Positions 26,583 through 34,983 of a stretch of 34,983 bases of DNA are shown piece after piece. Origin of the DNA: an uncultured Bacilli bacterium (GTDB taxonomy: Bacteria; Bacillota_I; Bacilli_A; RF39; UBA660). The stretch lies in the NCBI GenBank assembly GCA_944329205.1, contig CALVHY010000058.1, positions 1 through 34,983 of the forward strand, given 5' to 3'. The translations under genes and the position numbers were made by a program. Numbering within the stretch: the stretch's first letter is position 1; each line of letters begins with the position of its first letter. The notes below the pieces were generated by a model. The model saw only the letters and a list, made by a program, of their open reading frames with translations, had not been told where the DNA came from and ran no database searches.

Positions 26583-27965
26583 TTAAGTATTTTTTACATC
26601 CTTTTTAATAAAAATGACATATGTTAGACATAACATTAGGAAAATATATATACATATGATGAAGACGCTAAATAAGACTGATGATCCATATGGTTGAGGA
26701 TTTCCATAAACTAAATAGCTAAAATCCCAATAAAGAGAGATGAAACCTTTAAAAATTAACCAATCGTAAATTAAAGCTAAATTGGATATGACATTACCTA
26801 ATAAATAAAAGAGGAAACTAATAGTTATAGCGGCACTAGTTGAAAGGGTTAGAGTGCTAAGGAGTAGTCCTAATATGGCTATAACTAAATAGATAGGAAA
26901 AGAACTTAGTAATGAACTAGCTAAGTATTTAAGAGGAGAATACGTATACAAAACGCCTTCTTGATATAAGACAATGGGTATTTTTAGAGAATCAAAACCT
27001 AAAATAATGCCACCAATAATGATTTCAATAAGACTCATAAAAACCATTATAATGGGAATAAGTATTAAGATGGTGAGAAGTTTTGAGGTTAAGATCGTTC
27101 TTCGTTTAAAAGGCTTGGTAAGCAAGTATTTAATGGTTCCTCTTGCGTATTCATCACTAACAATGGATGCCGATATCATAATAACATAAATTAAAATAAA
27201 TAAACCAAATTCGGCGGAAAAGTTTGTGAGAACAGCCCTTAAAGTAGTATTGTTTAAAATATCTTCTTTAGTATCTAAGATATATTCATAAATAGCCATT
27301 TGCTCCTCTAAAAAAGCTAATCTTTCTTCTTCCTCTTTGGTTAAATTAGGAAGGTTTTGAAGATTAAGATATTCAGCGGTGTTTTCTTCTAAAAAAACTA
27401 AGGCTTGATGTAAATAATTAGTAGGATCATAAGCTATATCGTTTTCTTTACGATAATTAGCATAAGCTAAAAGTTTTTGATATCTTTCTTGTTCACTATT
27501 TTTAGTAGAAGAGATTTTTGCTTCTAAATAAGTTAGGCGTTCATCTAAAAAATAATGCCAATCATCTAAATGTTTTATTAACTCATCAAGCTCGGAAATA
27601 TAAGCTTGATATAAGTCTTGATCATTTAAAATGTACTTTGCTTCATACATATTATAGATTGTTTGATATAAAAAGTTTGCAATTAAGTAGGCTTGAGTAT
27701 TAGAATTATACGTTTCTTTTAATTCCTCAACTTTAAGAGTTGTTAAATTATCGACGTAGATAAGTAAATCTTCACTGTTTGTTAGATCTAATCTTTGATT
27801 TTCTTTTTCAAGGGTGGAAGGATCTACTTCGGTTGAAGAGGTGGAAACATCACTTTTATAGACAATATTAGTTAAAACGCAAAATAGGATAAAAATAATC
27901 GTTACAACATAAAAACTTTTCTTTTTAAGAAGTTTAATTATTTCGTTTTGCAAAAGTCTTAGCAC
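26583..27965 (-). CDS. ABC-2 type transporter permease
   Basis: Membrane subunit of the export pair with the ATPase upstream. I start it at the GTG at 27965 (MLRLLQNEIIKLL), because AGGAGG lies 8 nt upstream; an earlier GTG overlaps that site. 460 residues. TM1 is at about 15-35, followed by a large external helical, glutamate-rich loop (about 40-230, EEEERLAFLEEQMAIYEYI), then five TM segments with SDEYARGTIKYLLTKPFKR as the coupling region. It overlaps the ATPase end by 32 nt, so the two are translationally coupled. NatB- or bacitracin-like exporters share this plan; the substrate is unknown. Confidence 0.9.
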   Translation of the reverse strand: MLRLLQNEIIKLLKKKSFYVVTIIFILFCVLTNIVYKSDVSTSSTEVDPSTLEKENQRLDLTNSEDLLIYVDNLTTLKVEELKETYNSNTQAYLIANFLYQTIYNMYEAKYILNDQDLYQAYISELDELIKHLDDWHYFLDERLTYLEAKISSTKNSEQERYQKLLAYANYRKENDIAYDPTNYLHQALVFLEENTAEYLNLQNLPNLTKEEEERLAFLEEQMAIYEYILDTKEDILNNTTLRAVLTNFSAEFGLFILIYVIMISASIVSDEYARGTIKYLLTKPFKRRTILTSKLLTILILIPIIMVFMSLIEIIIGGIILGFDSLKIPIVLYQEGVLYTYSPLKYLASSLLSSFPIYLVIAILGLLLSTLTLSTSAAITISFLFYLLGNVISNLALIYDWLIFKGFISLYWDFSYLVYGNPQPYGSSVLFSVFIICIYIFLMLCLTYVIFIKKDVKNT

Positions 27966-28857
27966 CTTGATCACCTCCTGATTTTCTCATAAATACTTCT
28001 TCTAAACTCATTTGCTCTTTTTTTACTTCATATATTTTAATGTTTTTATTAACTAAGAGTTTAATAAATTGAGCAATTTCTTCTTCATCCTTAATAACTT
28101 CTATATGATTAGTATCAATTATTTTATCAGATGCCGCTAGATAAGTTTGGCATTGGATTGAGGCATCAACTTTTAAGATGTATTTGTTTTCATCCATCTT
28201 TTTTATTTCTTCAATACTATTTTCTTCAATTATTTGGCCATGAGAAATAATGCAAACACGGGAGCAAAAGCTTTCTAATTCTCTTAAATTATGACTCGAT
28301 ATAACAATGCCTACCCCCTTTTTGGCTAACCTTTTAAACAAAATTCTTAAATCTTTGATACCTTCAGGATCAAGGCCGTTGGTTGGTTCGTCTAATATTA
28401 ATAAATCAGGCGAATTAAGTAAAGAGATAGCAAGGCCTAATCTTTGCCGCATACCAAGAGAATAAGTATTGACTTTATCGTTAATTTTATCTTCTAGGCC
28501 GACTAATTCTACAACCTGCTTAATATCTTCCAAATATACATTTTGATACATTCTAGCATGAATTTTTAAGTTATCAAGACCGCTTAAATACATGTAGTGA
28601 TCCGGACTTTCAACTAAACAACCAACGCGCTCGATAGCTTTAATAAAATTTTTGTTTATATCATAACCATTAATTAAAATTTTGCCTTGATTAATTTTTT
28701 GTAAGCCTAAAATACATTTGATGAATGTTGTTTTACCCGCTCCGTTGGGGCCAATAAAAGCTAGGATGTCACCCTTATTTAACTCTAGGGAAACATTGTG
28801 CAAAATTTCTTTTTTACCAATTTTTTTCGATATTTTTTCTACTTTTAAAATGCTCAT
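27934..28857 (-). CDS. ABC transporter ATP-binding protein (NatA/BcrA-like)
   Basis: ATPase subunit of the exporter. The start is the ATG at 28857 (MSILKVEKISKK), 6 nt after AGAAGGA; two codons upstream an ATG touches that site. 307 residues. Walker A is GPNGAGKTT (36-44), signature YSLGMRQRLGLA, Walker B LLILDEPTNGLDPEG, and H-loop VISSHNLRE. The last 90 residues form the accessory C-terminal domain of the CcmA/BcrA group. No two-component system or lantibiotic genes are adjacent, so antibiotic resistance is possible but unsupported. Confidence 0.93.
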   Translation of the reverse strand: MSILKVEKISKKIGKKEILHNVSLELNKGDILAFIGPNGAGKTTFIKCILGLQKINQGKILINGYDINKNFIKAIERVGCLVESPDHYMYLSGLDNLKIHARMYQNVYLEDIKQVVELVGLEDKINDKVNTYSLGMRQRLGLAISLLNSPDLLILDEPTNGLDPEGIKDLRILFKRLAKKGVGIVISSHNLRELESFCSRVCIISHGQIIEENSIEEIKKMDENKYILKVDASIQCQTYLAASDKIIDTNHIEVIKDEEEIAQFIKLLVNKNIKIYEVKKEQMSLEEVFMRKSGGDQGAKTFAKRNN

Positions 28858-28879
28858 AATCATTCCTTCTATCTTTAAT

Positions 28880-28907
28880 ATTATACCAAAACACTTAAAT
28901 ATTTAAA
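28880..28907 (-). promoter_or_regulatory. Promoter of the ABC exporter pair
   Basis: TTTAAA (28902-28907), 16-nt spacer and perfect TATAAT (28880-28885) on the minus strand, about 25 bp before the ATPase start. The -35 is weak. Confidence 0.5.
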
Positions 28908-28976
28908 GGCTCTTAGTTCATTATCATACAAGTATTTTTTAAAAAAAGCAAGGAAAACCGTTCGACATATTTTGCC

Positions 28977-29001
28977 AAAAAAAGGGCTATTTAATATAGC
29001 C
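28977..29001 (-). terminator. Terminator of the rbgA-topA operon, overlapping the topA stop
   Basis: On the minus strand GGCTA (28997-29001) pairs with TAGCC (28985-28989), loop 7 nt, followed by CTTTTTTT. The topA TAG (28987-28989) is itself part of the 3' arm. Confidence 0.75.
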
Positions 29002-31011
29002 ACATTCTTCACATAAAATATGTTTGTTTTTAGTAACTAATAGGTTTTGACATTTGGGACATGTTTCTCCGGTTGGTTCATACCATGTTGCATAATTGCA
29101 TTTAGGAAAGTTGCTACAACCATAAAAGGTTTTGCCTTTTTTAGTTTTTCTAGCGATAATGTCATGCTTACATTTGGGACAAGTAGCAAGCTTCTTTATT
29201 TCTTTGGTTTCTTTTTTGATATATTTGCAAGTTGGATAGTTAGAACAGGCGGTAAACTCTCCATATTTGCCTTTACGAAGCACTAAATCACTACCACATT
29301 CTGGACATGCTTCACCAGTTTTTTCCGGTTCTTTTTTGGCCATTTCTTTAAAGGCTTTGTCCACTAAAGGCGCAAACTCATCATAAAACTTTTGTAAGAC
29401 CTCAACGTTGTTGATTTTATGATCAGCTATTTCGTCTAATTCTGTTTCCATATTGGCTGTATATTCAACATTGACAATATTACTAAAGAATTCTTGCAAC
29501 TTATCCGTTGTTTCAAAACCAATTTCGGTAGGATAAAACTTTTTGTCTTCTAGTCTTACATAACCACGATCAAGAATTGTTTTCATGATGGTGGCATAAG
29601 TACTTGGTCTACCTATACCAAGCGATTCCATCTCTTTAATTAAACTAGCCTCGGTGTATCTTGGGGCTGGTTTGGTAAAGTGTTGGAATTTTTCGATTTT
29701 ATCGGCGATGAGGACATCACTATGATAATTTTTGAAATCAGGTAATAAAATATCTTCATTTTCTTCATATTCGCCATAAACTTTTAAGTAACCATTAAAT
29801 TTTAAAACGCTTCCCGTTGCTTTAAACATATAACCATTATTTTCTAAATTTAGAGTTGTGGCAAGGGTTTTGGCATTGCTCATTAAATAAGCAAGAGTTC
29901 TAATATAAATTAACCGGTATAACTTGTATTCATCACTGCTTAGATATTCTTTAATTGATTCAGGAGTTCGCATAATACTGGTTGGCCTTATCGCTTCGTG
30001 AGCATCTTGGGCATTTTTAGGTTCTTTACTTGCTTTTATGCTGCCAACATATTCTTGGCCGTATTTGCCGGATATATAATTTTTTACATCAGCGACAAAA
30101 GTAGAAGATAATCTTGTTGAATCAGTACGCATATAAGTAATTAAACCTACTGTTTCTGAGCCTATATTCATACCTTCATATAGCTTTTGAGCTATTTGCA
30201 TAGTTTTACTAGAGGAAAAGTTAAGACGATTGGCAGCCATTTGTTGGAGAGTAGATGTCCGAAAAGGATCCTTGGGTTTTTTTTCTTTTTCTTTTTCTTC
30301 AACACTAGCGATTTTAAAAGATTTGGATAATTTCTCTAAGATGGCATTGGCTTCTATTTCGGTCTTAATTTCAATTTTTTTATCATGATATTTTTCTAAA
30401 CTGGCAGTAAAATCTTTAAAATCAGCTTCAATGGTCCAGTATTCTTCGGGAATAAAAGCAAGAATTTCCCGTTCGCGATCAACGACTAATTTTAAAGCTA
30501 CACTTTGAACGCGACCAGCACTTTTTCCACCTGTTTTGCGCTGCATTAATTTAGATAGACGAAAACCAATTATACGATCTAACATTCTTCTTGTCTCTTG
30601 ACTTTTAACTAAATCCATATCAATTTTACGCGGATGCTTCATGGCATCAACAACAACGTCTTTAGTTATTTCGTTAAAAACAACGCGAGCCGATTTTTCT
30701 TCGTTAAGCCCTAACTCATCATACAAATGCCAAGATATAGCTTCCCCTTCGCGGTCAGGGTCAGTTGCTAATATAACTTTATCACTAGCACTTGCTAACT
30801 TTTTTAAAGTAGCAATATCTTTTGATTTACCCTTTATGGGAACATAAGTGGGAATAAAACCATTTTCAATATCAATACCAAGACCATATTTGCCGGTCGT
30901 GGCAAGATCTCTAATGTGGCCTTTACTTGAGACAACATGGTAGTTTTTCCCTAAATATTTTTCTATTGTTTTACTTTTAGCGGGTGATTCCACTATTACT
31001 AATTCGCTCAT
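28987..31011 (-). CDS. topA: DNA topoisomerase I
   Basis: Type IA topoisomerase relaxing negative supercoils. 674 residues. Toprim motifs are VESPAKSKTIEKYLG (7-21) and DPDREGEA (84-91); the nucleophile is Y293 in ITYMRTDSTR. Three C-terminal zinc fingers are CPECGSDL...CSNYPTC, CPKCKHDI...CSNFPKC and CPKCQNLL...CEEC. AAAGGAGAATT precedes the ATG. The stop codon is in the terminator stem. It follows the LTA-synthase-like gene by 10 bp. Confidence 0.98.
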   Translation of the reverse strand: MSELVIVESPAKSKTIEKYLGKNYHVVSSKGHIRDLATTGKYGLGIDIENGFIPTYVPIKGKSKDIATLKKLASASDKVILATDPDREGEAISWHLYDELGLNEEKSARVVFNEITKDVVVDAMKHPRKIDMDLVKSQETRRMLDRIIGFRLSKLMQRKTGGKSAGRVQSVALKLVVDREREILAFIPEEYWTIEADFKDFTASLEKYHDKKIEIKTEIEANAILEKLSKSFKIASVEEKEKEKKPKDPFRTSTLQQMAANRLNFSSSKTMQIAQKLYEGMNIGSETVGLITYMRTDSTRLSSTFVADVKNYISGKYGQEYVGSIKASKEPKNAQDAHEAIRPTSIMRTPESIKEYLSSDEYKLYRLIYIRTLAYLMSNAKTLATTLNLENNGYMFKATGSVLKFNGYLKVYGEYEENEDILLPDFKNYHSDVLIADKIEKFQHFTKPAPRYTEASLIKEMESLGIGRPSTYATIMKTILDRGYVRLEDKKFYPTEIGFETTDKLQEFFSNIVNVEYTANMETELDEIADHKINNVEVLQKFYDEFAPLVDKAFKEMAKKEPEKTGEACPECGSDLVLRKGKYGEFTACSNYPTCKYIKKETKEIKKLATCPKCKHDIIARKTKKGKTFYGCSNFPKCNYATWYEPTGETCPKCQNLLVTKNKHILCEECGYIK

Positions 31012-31021
31012 AATTCTCCTT

Positions 31022-33055
31022 TCATGTTTCGGAAGTGGTAAGGCTATTTAAAGAACTTTCTAAATAGCTAAAGTAGTTTTTTCTGATAGCTAAACTACTC
31101 ATCTCTAATTTTAACCTTACTTCCTGGTTAATTGCAAGTATTTCTTCATCACTATACACTTTTTGAGTATAATAATTAACAAAACCCGTGCTAGCATTAT
31201 AAAAGGCATACTCATTTTTCCAAGAACCATCATTGAATATGACTAAGGAATTATAATCATCACTTAAAATATCATTACCCATATAAAGTCTGGAGTCATA
31301 ATCGAGGTCAAAAAGATTAGCAATGGTTGGTAAAATGTCAATGTAACTGGTGTAGTTAAAAAATTCTTCGGGATCTATTTGACTATTATAAATAATAAGC
31401 GGAACTTGATCAGCATTATTATCAAGGCTGACATCATAATCCAAAGCTAAATTTAGATCTGCTTGGTCAATTGCATAAGGATAATGATCACCAAATAACA
31501 CGATGACTGTATCATCAAGAATTCCTCTTGCTTCTAGGCCGTCAAGTAATATGCCAATAGCATTATCAACGACTTTTAACTTGGACATGTATCTTTTTAA
31601 CTCAGAAGAATACGTGGTGGGAAATAAATCCATGTACATATCGCCAAATTCTGAGGAATTGTAAGGTTGATGAGAAGAGACAGTGGTAATAAAACTCATA
31701 AATGGCTCCTCTTTGATTTCACTATCTAATACTTCTAAATACTTCACCATTAATAACTCATCGCTAGCCCAGGTGTTATAGGCTCCATAATTATAACTAA
31801 AAGGAAGTTCTAAGTCTATAGCATCATAATAGGTTTTACTTCCCATATTGGTATGAATGATCTTTCGATTATAATACCAATCATAGTAGTCATGAAAGCT
31901 ATTAGTTATGTAGCCTTCATTATTAAACAAATTAAAGATACTTTCAAAATAAGTGTTTGTTTGATAAACGTTGGCGGTACAGTTGTTATTGATGGAATAT
32001 AAACTTATCATGGAACTCATCTCATTATTACCGGTACTACATATGTTTCTTGGTGAATAATTATTAGAGAATGTATAACCGTTTTTAGTAAGACGGGCGA
32101 TGTTAGGATAATATTCTTCTTCGAAAATGATATCATTAGCCGATTCAACCATGATAACTATTAAGTTTTTGCCGGAAAATAAACCGGTATAATCATTGGT
32201 AGTAGCAATATCTTGGCTAATAAAATAATGATTTAAAGAATTTAATTCTTTATCAGTTTCCATTGCTATTAAATCCAGCCATAAAGAATTAGCAATTGTT
32301 TGGTGTTCACTTATTTCGGTTTGGCTTTTTAAATCATCGTGATTTATTTCAATCTCATTAATAATTTTACCGGGGAAAAAATATTCTTTTATATCAAGTA
32401 AGCTGTAATTGATAAAGCCAAAATTACGAATAACTAAACTGGAGTTAGTTGGTTTTAAAAATAACTCATAAGCCGTAGTAGATTCTTTTTGGTCTTGCAT
32501 GAAAGAGGCTTTTAAAGTGCCATAATAAAGAGCACTAAATATTAATATGAGCCATATAGGAATGGTTTTTAAAAATATGTTTAGTTTAGAACTCTTTTTC
32601 TTAGGTAAATTTAAAACAAATAGTTTAGCCAAAAAGATGTAGTACAGTAGTAATAATCCAAAAGGAAGAAAAAGAAGATAAAAACTAGGTTTTAAACTGT
32701 GAAGAAAATCCCCTAAATAGCTACTTACAGCCCCTAGTTGCGTGTTAGTACTAATGGAAGCATATACTCCTAAATAATTATGAAAGCCAAGTTCTGCTAG
32801 ACCATAGATGGTATATATTAAAATAATTATTAAATTTCCTATTTTATTAATTAATCGGGGTAAAAAAGAAAAAATATAGCCGAAAAATAAAGATAGGATA
32901 ACACAAAATAAAATAATTCTTATACTAGCTACATTTAAAATGGGTAAATTGTCGATAAGCCGAAAAATTAATTCTAATAATATAAAGGAAATAAATAATA
33001 AAATAAAATTATTTAAAATTCTATTATTCCACCACTTTCTTATTTTCTTCATCAT
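31022..33055 (-). CDS. LTA synthase-like phosphoglycerol transferase (sulfatase family)
   Basis: Membrane enzyme of the LtaS/sulfatase superfamily. I start it at ATG 33055 (MMKKIRKWWNN), 5-6 nt after GGAGGG; the frame extends to a TTG further up. 677 residues. Five N-terminal TM segments occupy about residues 10-175 (WLILIFSALYYG). The extracellular catalytic domain has SANDIIFEEEYYPN with its metal ligands, the catalytic threonine probably in CSTGNNEMSSM, and IVLFGDHYPY. It may polymerise glycerolphosphate on lipid or modify an envelope polymer. It lies between rnhB and topA, overlapping rnhB by 32 nt. Confidence 0.88.
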   Translation of the reverse strand: MMKKIRKWWNNRILNNFILLFISFILLELIFRLIDNLPILNVASIRIILFCVILSLFFGYIFSFLPRLINKIGNLIIILIYTIYGLAELGFHNYLGVYASISTNTQLGAVSSYLGDFLHSLKPSFYLLFLPFGLLLLYYIFLAKLFVLNLPKKKSSKLNIFLKTIPIWLILIFSALYYGTLKASFMQDQKESTTAYELFLKPTNSSLVIRNFGFINYSLLDIKEYFFPGKIINEIEINHDDLKSQTEISEHQTIANSLWLDLIAMETDKELNSLNHYFISQDIATTNDYTGLFSGKNLIVIMVESANDIIFEEEYYPNIARLTKNGYTFSNNYSPRNICSTGNNEMSSMISLYSINNNCTANVYQTNTYFESIFNLFNNEGYITNSFHDYYDWYYNRKIIHTNMGSKTYYDAIDLELPFSYNYGAYNTWASDELLMVKYLEVLDSEIKEEPFMSFITTVSSHQPYNSSEFGDMYMDLFPTTYSSELKRYMSKLKVVDNAIGILLDGLEARGILDDTVIVLFGDHYPYAIDQADLNLALDYDVSLDNNADQVPLIIYNSQIDPEEFFNYTSYIDILPTIANLFDLDYDSRLYMGNDILSDDYNSLVIFNDGSWKNEYAFYNASTGFVNYYTQKVYSDEEILAINQEVRLKLEMSSLAIRKNYFSYLESSLNSLTTSET

Positions 33056-33671
33056 GTAAACCCTCCACAATAACTTTAACCGGCTTATAACTTAGCCGAT
33101 ACTCATCAAATATACCATATTTTTTTATTAATTGTAAATGCTCTTTAGTAGGATATCCTTTATTTTTTTTATAATTGTATTCAGGATGTTTCTTATCTAG
33201 TTCATACATAATATGATCTCTTGTTACTTTAGCAATGACACTGGCGGCAGCGATTGATAAAGACAAGGCATCCCCATGAATGATAGGCCTAGAGGGAATA
33301 TCAATATCATTTAAGCTCATCGCATCACTTAAAATATATTCGGGCGTAATATCTAAATTGTTTAGAGCAATATACATAGCTTGGCGACTAGCTTCCAAAA
33401 TATTGATTTTATCAATTTCCTTGGCCGAGACAATCCCAACACCAATGCTTAATGCTTCTTTTTTTAGTATTTCATAAAAATATTCTCTTTTTTTCTCGGT
33501 TAATTGTTTGGAATCATTAAGACCTTCTAAGTGATAATTTTTAGGTAAAATAACGGCAGCAGCGACAACTGGCCCTACTAAAGGACCGCGTCCAGCTTCA
33601 TCAACTCCCGCGATTAAAGTAATATTATTTTTATATAACTCACGTTCATATTTAAGTAAATTAGAGCTCAT
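33024..33671 (-). CDS. rnhB: Ribonuclease HII
   Basis: Removes RNA from RNA-DNA hybrids and misincorporated ribonucleotides. I start it at ATG 33671 (MSSNLLKY), inside the end of rbgA; TTG codons are upstream nearer AAAGGAG, so the exact start is uncertain. About 215 residues. Catalytic DEAGRGP (D24, E25) and SDAMSL (D116) are clear, with KVTRD and the closing HDEENKK tail. The rbgA-rnhB-topA grouping matches Firmicutes. Confidence 0.97.
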   Translation of the reverse strand: MSSNLLKYERELYKNNITLIAGVDEAGRGPLVGPVVAAAVILPKNYHLEGLNDSKQLTEKKREYFYEILKKEALSIGVGIVSAKEIDKINILEASRQAMYIALNNLDITPEYILSDAMSLNDIDIPSRPIIHGDALSLSIAAASVIAKVTRDHIMYELDKKHPEYNYKKNKGYPTKEHLQLIKKYGIFDEYRLSYKPVKVIVEGLHDEENKKVVE

Positions 33672-34512
33672 GATCAAAAACAACTCCTTTGATGTATTCC
33701 CCTTTTATGTCATTAATAATTTTTTGGCTTACTTTTTCATAATCAACTTCCCCACCCCTAATAGCTCCCATACTTTGGGCGATCGTTTGATAAGCCTCTT
33801 TTAAATCAAGCTCGACTGGATTAGGTAAAATACCATATCTTTCTTTTAGTTTATCAGGATAATATTTATTAAGCTTTTGTAAAATGTGCACAGCAACTTC
33901 ATTTTCGTCTAATATTTCGGTTTTTATGGCTGAAAAAGAAGCAAGATTTAAAGCTACTTCTTGGGGCTCTAATTTGGGCCATAAAAGGCCGGGTGTATCC
34001 AAAAGAATAATATTGTGTTTGGTATTAAGCCAAACTAAGCCTTTGGTAACTCCAGGGCGATTTCCTACGGCAGCTACTTTTTTTCCTACCATTTTATTAA
34101 TTAAAGTGGATTTCCCAACATTAGGAATACCTACTACTAAAACCCGAATATCTTTTTTCATTAATCCTTTTTCGGATCTTTTGGCTTGAATATTTTGCAT
34201 CAATTCATGAGTAGCCTTTACAATTTTTAAAATATCTTCATCTTTATTTAAATCAACAAGAATAGTTTTAGTTCCTAAATTCTCATAATACTTGATCCAT
34301 CTTTTGGCCATTTCTTCATCGGTTAAATCTTTTTTGGTCATAATAAGAATTTTTGGTTTATTCCCAATAATATCATAGATGTTGGCTATTTTACTAGATT
34401 TAGGAATTCTACTATCAACTAGTTCATAAACAACATCAATATGTTTATACTCCTTTTGCATTAACCTTTTAGCTTTCGCCATATGGCCTGGATACCAATT
34501 AATATTTGTCAC
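33661..34512 (-). CDS. rbgA: Ribosome biogenesis GTPase RbgA (YlqF)
   Basis: Circularly permuted GTPase needed for late 50S assembly. I start it at GTG 34512 (MTNINWYPGHMAK) because it matches the family start and GGAAGTG lies 8 nt upstream; an ATG five codons earlier is the alternative. 283 residues. G4 TKKDL (59-63) comes before G1 GIPNVGKST (128-136) and G3 DTPG (172-175), the permuted order. The C-terminal RNA-binding domain holds YGILPNP. It ends inside the rnhB start region. Confidence 0.96.
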   Translation of the reverse strand: MTNINWYPGHMAKAKRLMQKEYKHIDVVYELVDSRIPKSSKIANIYDIIGNKPKILIMTKKDLTDEEMAKRWIKYYENLGTKTILVDLNKDEDILKIVKATHELMQNIQAKRSEKGLMKKDIRVLVVGIPNVGKSTLINKMVGKKVAAVGNRPGVTKGLVWLNTKHNIILLDTPGLLWPKLEPQEVALNLASFSAIKTEILDENEVAVHILQKLNKYYPDKLKERYGILPNPVELDLKEAYQTIAQSMGAIRGGEVDYEKVSQKIINDIKGEYIKGVVFDHEL

Positions 34513-34548
34513 TATTTTCACTTCCATTCTCTATCATTCTTACTTCTT

Positions 34549-34908
34549 TTAAAAATCCGATTGATATAATTTATCTTGTATTATTCTAAATTTATCATAT
34601 TCTTGATAAGCTAATTCTTTAGCAACGCTAGCAGATACTTTCCCTGCATTATAAAGTATTTCTTTGCCATTAAATTGCAAAAAAGCATTTAACTTTTCGA
34701 CCCAATCTTTCATGGTCATTGCATTATGATTTTCAGCTTGTAACTCGGCATAATCCAAATACATAGTTACAATTCTATTTAAATCTTTTAATTCTTTTTC
34801 ACTTAAATAATTTTTAGCAATATCTACATCGTATTTATAAATAGGTCCATTGGGATAATTTTTCCATATATTTGTACCAAATATTATTAATTGTTTTTCT
34901 CTATTTCT
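34549..34908 (-). pseudogene. RhuM-family protein, C-terminal remnant
   Basis: About 119 codons of a RhuM-family C terminus. The frame reads from TNIWKNYPNG (near 34865) through DVDIAKNYLSEKE, LNRIVTMYLDYAE, MTMKDWVEKLNAF and KFRIIQDKL to TAA at 34549; family members have these same blocks. The frame is closed upstream by TAA at 34909-34911, and no convincing start follows, so roughly the first 230 residues are missing. An ATG at 34764 could start a 71-residue leftover. RhuM genes are usually accessory; this marks a decayed insertion. Function is presumed lost. Confidence 0.8.
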
Positions 34909-34983
34909 TTAACTTCTATATTCATAATTTCTAAATAATCTTTCTCGGCTCTAGTTAAATGTGTTTGCATATATTTATCATAT
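34887..34983 (-). CDS. Partial ORF running off the right edge, unknown
   Basis: The last 32 codons of an open frame ending at TAA 34887-34889. The end reads MQTHLTRAEKDYLEIMN then IEVKEIEKNN, helical and acidic. It overlaps the RhuM remnant in another frame (22 nt) and could be the end of a neighbouring gene or more of the decayed region. I do not recognise it. Confidence 0.4.
   Translation of the reverse strand, partial: YDKYMQTHLTRAEKDYLEIMNIEVKEIEKNN

Noticed and set aside
26583-28857. Exporter and immunity genes for the double-glycine peptide
   Set aside because: The ATPase has no peptidase C39 domain and the pair lies 15 kb away in a separate unit; only an indirect link is possible.
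33884-34189. 101-codon plus frame opposite rbgA
   Set aside because: Antisense shadow of a conserved GTPase with no SD.

Overview
The window is a compact, AT-rich chromosomal segment of a Gram-positive-type bacterium in the Bacilli or Mollicutes-relative range. Nearly all genes lie on the minus strand, and only the HIT gene and one small membrane protein are on plus. TGA is a real stop (queA/tmk, ruvA/HAD and pepF/dnaJ junctions), so the mycoplasma code is not used. HrcA/CIRCE control, AGGAGG or AGGTGAT Shine-Dalgarno sites, TTGACA-17-TATAAT promoters, an LTA-synthase-like enzyme, a polysaccharide deacetylase and a CotE-family protein all point to a walled Firmicute. An uncultured gut Bacilli lineage is my guess; the species cannot be read from the sequence.

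Reading the minus-strand operons from low to high coordinate: at the left edge a promoter drives a gene just outside the window, next to a perfect 19-bp inverted repeat. Then come folD-glyA-tmk-queA (one-carbon metabolism, dTMP, queuosine) and ruvA-HAD-ruvB (Holliday junction branch migration). A putative small RNA of about 110 nt sits upstream of ruvA. Next are a DUF3800 protein, tRNA-Arg(CCG), cdsA-rseP, trpS, rpsP-KH and cotE.

The stretch 11.5-12.4 kb holds the most unusual content: a plus-strand HIT hydrolase faces a 43-codon minus-strand gene whose product starts with a textbook double-glycine leader (LNNRELASISGG). The two genes share one bidirectional terminator. A 51-aa membrane peptide gene follows recD2 nearby. 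From 12.2 to 17.0 kb runs an operon of a TM protein, mtaB, an unknown, recD2 and the 51-aa peptide. A lone surface protein with its own strong promoter follows.

From 18.4 to 24.9 kb is the class I heat-shock cluster hrcA-grpE-dnaK, then pepF and dnaJ, under a strong promoter with CIRCE. Then come a small plus-strand membrane gene, a polysaccharide deacetylase, an ABC-2 exporter pair, and rbgA-rnhB-LTA synthase-like-topA. The right edge carries a decayed C-terminal piece of a RhuM-family gene, a trace of accessory DNA.

Two cross-cutting patterns stand out. Many intrinsic terminators begin inside the stop codon of the gene they end. Several genes are joined by 1-nt gaps or short overlaps. The best candidate for something undescribed is the double-glycine peptide gene at 12032-12163.
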